Source: Helicobacter sp. 11S03491-1 (GTDB lineage Bacteria; Campylobacterota; Campylobacteria; Campylobacterales; Helicobacteraceae). From it: DNA of 63,360 nucleotides. The notes beneath the pieces were generated by a model. It searched no databases. It was not told the DNA's origin and saw only the letters and a program-made list of their open reading frames with translations. This document shows, piece after piece, positions 58,740-63,360 of this stretch (the first letter of the stretch is position 1; each line of letters starts with the position of its first letter). The DNA is taken from contig NZ_MLAO01000012.1 of NCBI RefSeq assembly GCF_002272835.1, positions 1 to 63,360 on the forward strand. The letters are read 5' to 3'. The position numbers and the translations under genes are program-made.

Positions 58740-60287
58740 TTGGGTAATGTAGAAATTTTAGTTTTAGATTTTGGGAGTCAATTTACCCAACTTATTGCTC
58801 GAAGATTGCGAGAATTTGGTATTTATGCCGAGATTGTGCCTTATTTTGAAAAATTTGAAGCAATTCAGATAAGAAGACCAAAGGGAATTATTTTGAGTGG
58901 GGGTCCTGCAAGCATATATGAAAAAGATGCTTATAAACCTGATGTGAGGATATTTGAACTTGGCATTCCTATACTTGGGATTTGTTATGGGATGCAATAT
59001 TTGATGGATTATTTTGGAGGAAAGGTTGAGAGAGCCAATGCACATGAGTATGGTAAGGCAAATTTAGAAATAAAAACTCAGAGTATTTTGTTTGAAGGTT
59101 GCAAAAATGGGGCTGTAGTGTGGATGAGTCATGGGGATAGGGTTGTAAAACTTGCAGAAGGGTTTAGTGGGATTGCAGAAAGCAAAAATTCAATCTATGC
59201 ATGTGTAAGCCATGAAAAATTAAGAATCTATGCAGTGCAGTTTCATCCGGAAGTTGCCCATTCTCAAGAAGGTGGAAAATATTTGTTTAATTTTGCATCT
59301 AAAATTTGTGGGGCATCTACAGATTGGAATATGAAAAATTTTGCGCAAAATGAAATTATCAAGCTTAGAGAAAAGATTGCAAATGGAAAAGTTTTGTGCG
59401 CAGTCAGCGGGGGAGTAGATTCAAGCGTGGTTGCGACACTTCTTTATCGTGCCATTGGCGATCGCCTTATCCCGGTATTTGTGGATCACGGATTATTAAG
59501 AAGTGGCGAGAGAGAAAGTGTTGAGATGATGTTTGCAAAAAATTTAGGCGTACCTCTTATTAGCATAGATGCTAGTGAGTTATTTTTGGGAAGACTCTCC
59601 GGAATAAGCGACCCTGAAACTAAGCGTAAAATTATTGGGGAAACTTTTATTGAGGTATTTGAAAAAGAGGCTAAAAAATATAATATTAATGGTGAAATTA
59701 AATATCTTGCGCAAGGCACGCTTTATCCCGATGTTATCGAATCAGTGAGTGTAAAAGGACCTTCTAAAACTATCAAATCTCACCATAATGTTGGGGGATT
59801 GCCTGAGTGGATGAAATTTGAACTTATTGAACCTTTGCGTGAATTGTTTAAAGATGAAGTGCGCTCTTTAGGGCGCGAGTTGGGAATGCCTGAGGTAATG
59901 CTTATGCGCCATCCTTTTCCTGGTCCGGGACTTGCTATTCGTATCATGGGTGAGGTAAATAAAGCAGATTTAAAATTGCTGCGTCAAGCTGATAAGGTTT
60001 TTTTAGAAGAACTGCATAAGAGTGGGTTTTATCATAAAGTGTGGCAGGCATTTTGTGTGTTATTGAATGTCAAAAGCGTTGGTGTAATGGGGGATAATCG
60101 CACTTATGATAATACTATTTGCATTCGGGTTGTGGAAGCAGTCGATGGAATGAGCGCTACTTTTGCGCATCTTCCCCATGAGTTGCTTGAGAGTATTAGT
60201 AATCGTATTATTAATGAAGTTGTAGGCATTAATCGGGTCGTTTATGATATCACTTCCAAACCCCCCGGCACTATTGAATGGGAATGA
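58740..60287 (+). CDS. guaA: GMP synthase (glutamine-hydrolysing)
   Basis: GuaA aminates XMP to GMP. The 515 residues begin with a glutaminase domain (Cys82 in [17 protein letters not shown]), then the ATP pyrophosphatase domain with [13 protein letters not shown], and the C-terminal dimerisation part ending [10 protein letters not shown]. The start codon is TTG; AAAGGAG lies at the right distance and no ATG fits the family N-terminus. It is the last housekeeping gene before the mobile-element-like region. Confidence 0.97.
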   Translation: MGNVEILVLDFGSQFTQLIARRLREFGIYAEIVPYFEKFEAIQIRRPKGIILSGGPASIYEKDAYKPDVRIFELGIPILGICYGMQYLMDYFGGKVERANAHEYGKANLEIKTQSILFEGCKNGAVVWMSHGDRVVKLAEGFSGIAESKNSIYACVSHEKLRIYAVQFHPEVAHSQEGGKYLFNFASKICGASTDWNMKNFAQNEIIKLREKIANGKVLCAVSGGVDSSVVATLLYRAIGDRLIPVFVDHGLLRSGERESVEMMFAKNLGVPLISIDASELFLGRLSGISDPETKRKIIGETFIEVFEKEAKKYNINGEIKYLAQGTLYPDVIESVSVKGPSKTIKSHHNVGGLPEWMKFELIEPLRELFKDEVRSLGRELGMPEVMLMRHPFPGPGLAIRIMGEVNKADLKLLRQADKVFLEELHKSGFYHKVWQAFCVLLNVKSVGVMGDNRTYDNTICIRVVEAVDGMSATFAHLPHELLESISNRIINEVVGINRVVYDITSKPPGTIEWE

Positions 60288-60439
60288 ATTGATGTAAGAT
60301 TAATTCTATCTCACTCCTTCCGGTGCAGTTATTTGGGGTAGTCAATATTTGAGTAAGAAGGCAACTAATAACAATATATTATTTATCTGCTAAATTATGG
60401 AAAAATTGCCAATTACGGGCAAACTTAAAAAGAAAATCC
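60288..60439. other. Gene-free stretch after guaA
   Basis: About 150 bases with no open frame or hairpin that I can see. The change from housekeeping DNA to degenerate DNA occurs here. Confidence 0.4.
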
Positions 60440-60768
60440 TATCAGCAAAGAAGAATTGAAAAATTATTACGATGGTATTTTGCAAAATAAAAATTATTTA
60501 AAATCTTCTCTTTCTTTTGCTTGTTTTTAAGGAGACTGAGACTACCAAGCATATCCATCGTCTTCATCCTTATAAAGGAAAATTTATCCCTCAATTTATA
60601 GAATATTTTTTGGATTCTCATAAGGATAGTTTGAAAAAAGAAGTTTATTTCCAAAAAGGCGACATTCTCCTTGATCCTTTTGTGGCAGCGGAATGACATT
60701 GGTTGCAGCCAATGAATAGGGAATATTTGGTATAGGGGTTGATTTTTCATTATTTAATATAATATAAA
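60440..60768 (+). pseudogene. Remnant of a site-specific DNA methyltransferase
   Basis: Pieces of an amino-methyltransferase are spread over shifted frames. One frame gives SKEELKNYYDGILQNKNYLKSS. The next gives HPYKGKFIPQFIEYFLDSH and GDILLDPF. Restoring one T in the TTTT run after that Pro (near 60680) gives DPFCGSGMTLVAANE, the SAM-binding motif, then an in-frame TAG and GIFGIGVDFSLFN. At least two frameshifts and one stop are present, and the catalytic remainder is absent. It is a dead restriction-modification relic next to the mobile region. Confidence 0.8.
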
Positions 60769-60894
60769 TAATGAAAATAAAAGTTTATTGTTATAATCTC
60801 AATTTTCAATTTTATTTAAGAAGATTTACTTTAAATGCAATTAAAGCATTTTTTAAAAATTTTGTCAAGTTTTTCTGTAAAAATTTAGTTTAGC

Positions 60895-60908
60895 TAGCCT
60901 TAAGGCTA
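60895..60908. repeat. Perfect palindrome TAGCCTTAAGGCTA
   Basis: A 14-base perfect palindrome in an AT-rich background, 130 bases after the methyltransferase relic. It could be a hairpin or a protein-binding site. Confidence 0.35.
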
Positions 60909-61280
60909 TTCTATCCACAAAACTAATCATAACGCAAATGAATTTTTTAGTGATTTTTTATAGTTTAACTTCTTTAGTTTTTATTTCTAAGTTCATTTAT
61001 CATTTTATTTTTGAATTCAATCACTTTGGTTTTCATTTTTTAGTTCATCAAATAAATTGAATTTTTGTATCTTGTTTTTAAAAATTTTCTTCGTGTTTTG
61101 TTTTCAAATTCATAAACGTTTTTTGCTTTTAAATTCAAAATTTTTTTTGCTCGAAGTTTTATCCAATTTTGCTTTCAAAATTTTTCAAAAAAAATTTCAA
61201 AGTCATCAATCAAATCATAAAACTTACATAAACCTTAAGGTGGCTGGAAATGCCTATTTTGATATTGATTTCTACAAGCA

Positions 61281-61344
61281 CCCTGCATAGGGCACTCCAA
61301 CCAAAAATATATATTTTTTGGGTTATCCTGCACGCTTTAGGATA
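61281..61344 (+). other. Candidate origin of transfer (oriT) with nic site at 61330/61331
   Basis: TATCCTG|C at 61324-61331 matches the IncP/VirD2-type nic consensus YATCCTG|Y. An inverted repeat (AACCAAAAA ... TTTTTGGGTT, 61299-61324, one bulged G) abuts it. CCCT-GCAT-AGGG lies just before (61281-61292), and TATCCT ... AGGATA (324-329 / 339-344) spans the cut. Relaxase coding begins about 650 bases downstream. The assignment rests on consensus and context only. Confidence 0.55.
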
Positions 61345-61755
61345 GTAGATAATATTTCCAAGCTAAAAATAAGCAAAACCATCTACAATAATTGAATTCA
61401 AAAATCCAAAAATTTTTTTACAAATTGATTTAAAAAATCTGATCTAAACTCACACACAAAATACAAAAATTCCCAGAAACTTTTGAAAAATTTTTATAGT
61501 CTTTCATTTAGAAATTTTTTTCATAATATCTTTAGAAAAATTTTCTCTAAAGCTTTAGGAACTCAATTTATAAAAGAGAATCTTAAAACATCTATTGTGA
61601 ATGAAAATTTGTTTGAGTTTTCTTTATGAAACAGAGTTTCTATAGATTCCAACAATAATAAGACAAGAAGAATAAATATACTCTTATTGATGTTTCTAAT
61701 CTTTGGAAATAGATTTCCAACAATTAAATATTATATAAGGGAAAAAAAGAGAATT

Positions 61756-61785
61756 AAATCTTATTAATATTTAGATATAAGATTT
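61756..61785. repeat. Inverted repeat AAATCTTAT / ATAAGATTT
   Basis: A 9-base perfect inverted repeat with a 12-base spacer, upstream of the relaxase gene. It could be an operator or a processing site. Confidence 0.4.
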
Positions 61786-61798
61786 TTAAAATTTTATT

Positions 61799-61835
61799 GA
61801 ATATCTAATTCTATATCATCTCAAAGAATATCTAA
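61799..61835 (+). repeat. Direct repeat GAATATCTAA, two copies 27 bases apart
   Basis: Exact copies start at 61799 and 61826. Two copies are too few to call iterons, but they lie in the region where a relaxase accessory protein or repressor would bind. Confidence 0.4.
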
Positions 61836-61988
61836 GAGAATATTAGATCTTATCAGGTTTTTAATTTTTAAATTTCTCTATCAAACTTTTATGATCATTT
61901 AAAAAACTAAAATCAATAATTTTATTCATCATTACTTTGATTTTTTGCTAGAATTGGCAAAAAAAGAAAGTAAGAAAAATTAAAATAA

Positions 61989-63360
61989 ATGAGAACCATT
62001 ACAAAAGTTCCAATGAGGGTTATTACAAAAATTCCTTTAGACTATAAGGTTGATAATGATGAGCCTTTATTTGAATTTGAGCCTATTAAAAGAGTTAGAA
62101 CTATTACTAATTATGCTAATAACTCAAATTATTCTTTTATATTCTTTAAAAGATTTAAAAATTACAATCCATCAAATGAACTCTCTTTAGACAATCGCAA
62201 AAATATTGTTATTAAAAATATTGGTAATCTCAACGCAAAACATTTAAAAAATGTTCTAGATTATGTTTTAAGAAATTCTGAAGATAAAATTGCTATTAAT
62301 GAATATTTTGAATTTAAAACTTACAAAGAGATCTTGGAAAATTGGCAAGAAAACTTTAGCATGAAAGAATCTGCAAAAGAAGCTATGCACTTAGTCTTTT
62401 CTTTAAAAGAAACCCATTCTCAATCTATCATGGAGATTTTAAAACATTCTGTGTATGAAACAATGAGAGCTAATTTGAGTGAATATTCATTTGTTTTGAT
62501 CCCACATTCTCATCAAAGTAACCCACACATTCACTGCATTATCAATAAGACCAATACTTGGACCGGGAAAAAACTACATTTTGCCAAAAAAAGTGATTGT
62601 AGAGATTTTTTCTTCAAACTCAAAGAAGATTTTAAGAATGAAGTTTACTATTTAAGTGGAGGTAAGCTTGATTACAAAAATGATGTTAAATTAAAGTTTA
62701 ATAATCTCTTTAAAGAGCTTCAGACTCTAAATGAAGAATCTAAAAGCTTTAATCATCAAGGCTTTTATTCTCAAAGTATCAAAGATTTAAACAAGCAACA
62801 TTTAAAAATCAAAAACAATATTTCAAGTTTAGAATTAAAGATAATGAGACTTTATCAGCATAAAGATTCAAGCAAGAATAATCAAGATAAGTTTCAAAAT
62901 GACAATTTATTCAGTGAGTTAAGTTCAGAGGATAGAGCTAAAGAGATGAAAATTTTACAAAGTAAAATAGCGATTCATAATAAAAAGCTAAAAGAGATTG
63001 AAGAGATTATGAAAAAACTATTAGACTGGGACTCCAACTTCAATAATTTTACAAAATCTTTCAATCTCTTTGAAAAAAAGAAGATTCTATATGATTCTAT
63101 TATAAAAATGAAGCCTTATGTCTCAAAAACTCTTTTTAAAAATCTTCATCTCTTAGAAAATCAACTCAATCAAGAGAAAAATTATATTCAAGATGGCTTA
63201 GAGGAGATCGACAGAGGTTTTGATAAGAATGTTTTTCTGAATGAAAAATCCAATATGTTTGCTTTGAACAAAAAATACCAACAATTAAAGAATTATACTC
63301 GTATGTTAAAAGAGTTTCAAACTCAAGATTCCGGCTTTAATCCTAAGGAGGCTTTCAATA
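61989..63360 (+). CDS. Relaxase / mobilization nuclease, MOBP-VirD2-like (3' end outside window)
   Basis: The frame opens at ATG 61989 and has no stop to the window end, giving at least 457 residues. A relaxase histidine triad lies in PHSHQSNPHIHCII (His175, His180, His182, with His173 nearby), and LKNVLDYVLRN and MHLVFSLKETHS precede it as usual in this family. After about residue 240 the chain is a long Lys/Glu/Asn-rich coiled coil. Relaxases nick oriT and lead the strand into a conjugation channel. This suggests an integrative conjugative or mobilizable element continuing to the right. The class is inferred from motif spacing. Confidence 0.78.
   Translation, partial: MRTITKVPMRVITKIPLDYKVDNDEPLFEFEPIKRVRTITNYANNSNYSFIFFKRFKNYNPSNELSLDNRKNIVIKNIGNLNAKHLKNVLDYVLRNSEDKIAINEYFEFKTYKEILENWQENFSMKESAKEAMHLVFSLKETHSQSIMEILKHSVYETMRANLSEYSFVLIPHSHQSNPHIHCIINKTNTWTGKKLHFAKKSDCRDFFFKLKEDFKNEVYYLSGGKLDYKNDVKLKFNNLFKELQTLNEESKSFNHQGFYSQSIKDLNKQHLKIKNNISSLELKIMRLYQHKDSSKNNQDKFQNDNLFSELSSEDRAKEMKILQSKIAIHNKKLKEIEEIMKKLLDWDSNFNNFTKSFNLFEKKKILYDSIIKMKPYVSKTLFKNLHLLENQLNQEKNYIQDGLEEIDRGFDKNVFLNEKSNMFALNKKYQQLKNYTRMLKEFQTQDSGFNPKEAFN

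Larger units (their letters stand above)
60769..61988. other. Repeat-rich AT-rich non-coding region upstream of the relaxase
   Basis: About 1.2 kb hold no convincing gene. The left half (60950-61195) is strongly T-rich on this strand and repeats words such as AATTCA and TTTTCAAA. The middle (61281-61344) holds three adjacent inverted repeats with an IncP-like nic sequence. The right part (61750-61840) has more direct and inverted repeats. An open frame at 61057-61290 is mostly Phe/Leu from T runs, but its last residues (NLKVAGNAYFDIDFYKHPA) look protein-like and may be a gene remnant. Confidence 0.5.

Noticed and set aside
60442-60750. Minus-strand open frame of 102 codons after guaA
   Set aside because: It is the antisense of the methyltransferase relic, which has recognisable motifs on the plus strand.
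61057-61290. Calling the whole Phe/Leu-rich frame a gene
   Set aside because: Its first two thirds come from T runs with no ribosome site. Only the last residues look protein-like, so it is listed as a possible remnant only.
62635-62641. AAGAATG motif (TnPZ-type target duplication) as element border
   Set aside because: The copies near the right end lie inside the relaxase gene and none flanks the putative left border; the motif is too short to use alone.

Overview
The window is an AT-rich chromosomal segment of a Helicobacter species (Campylobacterota) that is not H. pylori. Several gene blocks keep, as I recall it, H. pylori order: uppS-dld-rhodanese (HP1221-1223), acpS-fliL-rsmD-HP0811, cbpA-hspR-rarA (HP1024-1026), groEL-groES-dnaG-HP0013 (HP0010-0013), the TolC/HlyD/two-permease exporter (HP1486-1489), and arsRS near hemB. 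The leucine genes (leuB, leuD) and hisH argue against H. pylori itself, which lacks those pathways.

Layout. 1-9 kb: the tail of a membrane protein, a three-domain LplT/PlsC/acyl-ACP synthetase protein, typA, a RdxA/FrxA-like nitroreductase and class Ia nrdA. 9-13 kb: uppS, a D-lactate dehydrogenase-type FAD/Fe-S protein and a rhodanese. 13-19 kb: a minus-strand surface-sugar operon with two phase-variation tracts. Its first gene (rfbF, G11) is out of frame as sequenced; its last gene (FAD oxidoreductase, C12) is in frame. Together the operon would make and transfer a CDP-6-deoxyhexose. 19-25 kb: exporter genes and azlCD. 25-30 kb: acpS-fliL-rsmD operon, lepA, yebC and a small outer-membrane protein. 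30-36 kb: a minus-strand run arsR-arsS-purF-radical SAM-hemB. 36-39 kb: leuD-leuB plus two small genes. 39-42 kb: the heat-shock operon cbpA-hspR and rarA. 41.6-45.3 kb: three tandem Hof-like outer-membrane barrels. 45.7-49.5 kb: gmd-fcl plus a PglK/Wzk-like flippase. 49.7-54.6 kb: groESL under a CIRCE operator, dnaG and a PP-loop protein. 54.6-60.3 kb: kgtP, hisH, a second two-component system and guaA.

60.3-63.36 kb: the character changes. There is a dead DNA methyltransferase fragment, then about 1.2 kb of repeat-rich AT-rich DNA, then an open relaxase gene that runs off the window. Just upstream of the relaxase, a TATCCTG|C sequence with abutting inverted repeats matches the IncP/VirD2-type nic consensus. 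I read this as the edge of an integrated conjugative or mobilizable element with its own oriT.

The two most interesting themes are surface-sugar phase variation (one switch on, one off) and the candidate oriT. No rRNA, tRNA or CRISPR array was recognised. Locus comparisons to H. pylori are from memory, not from a search.
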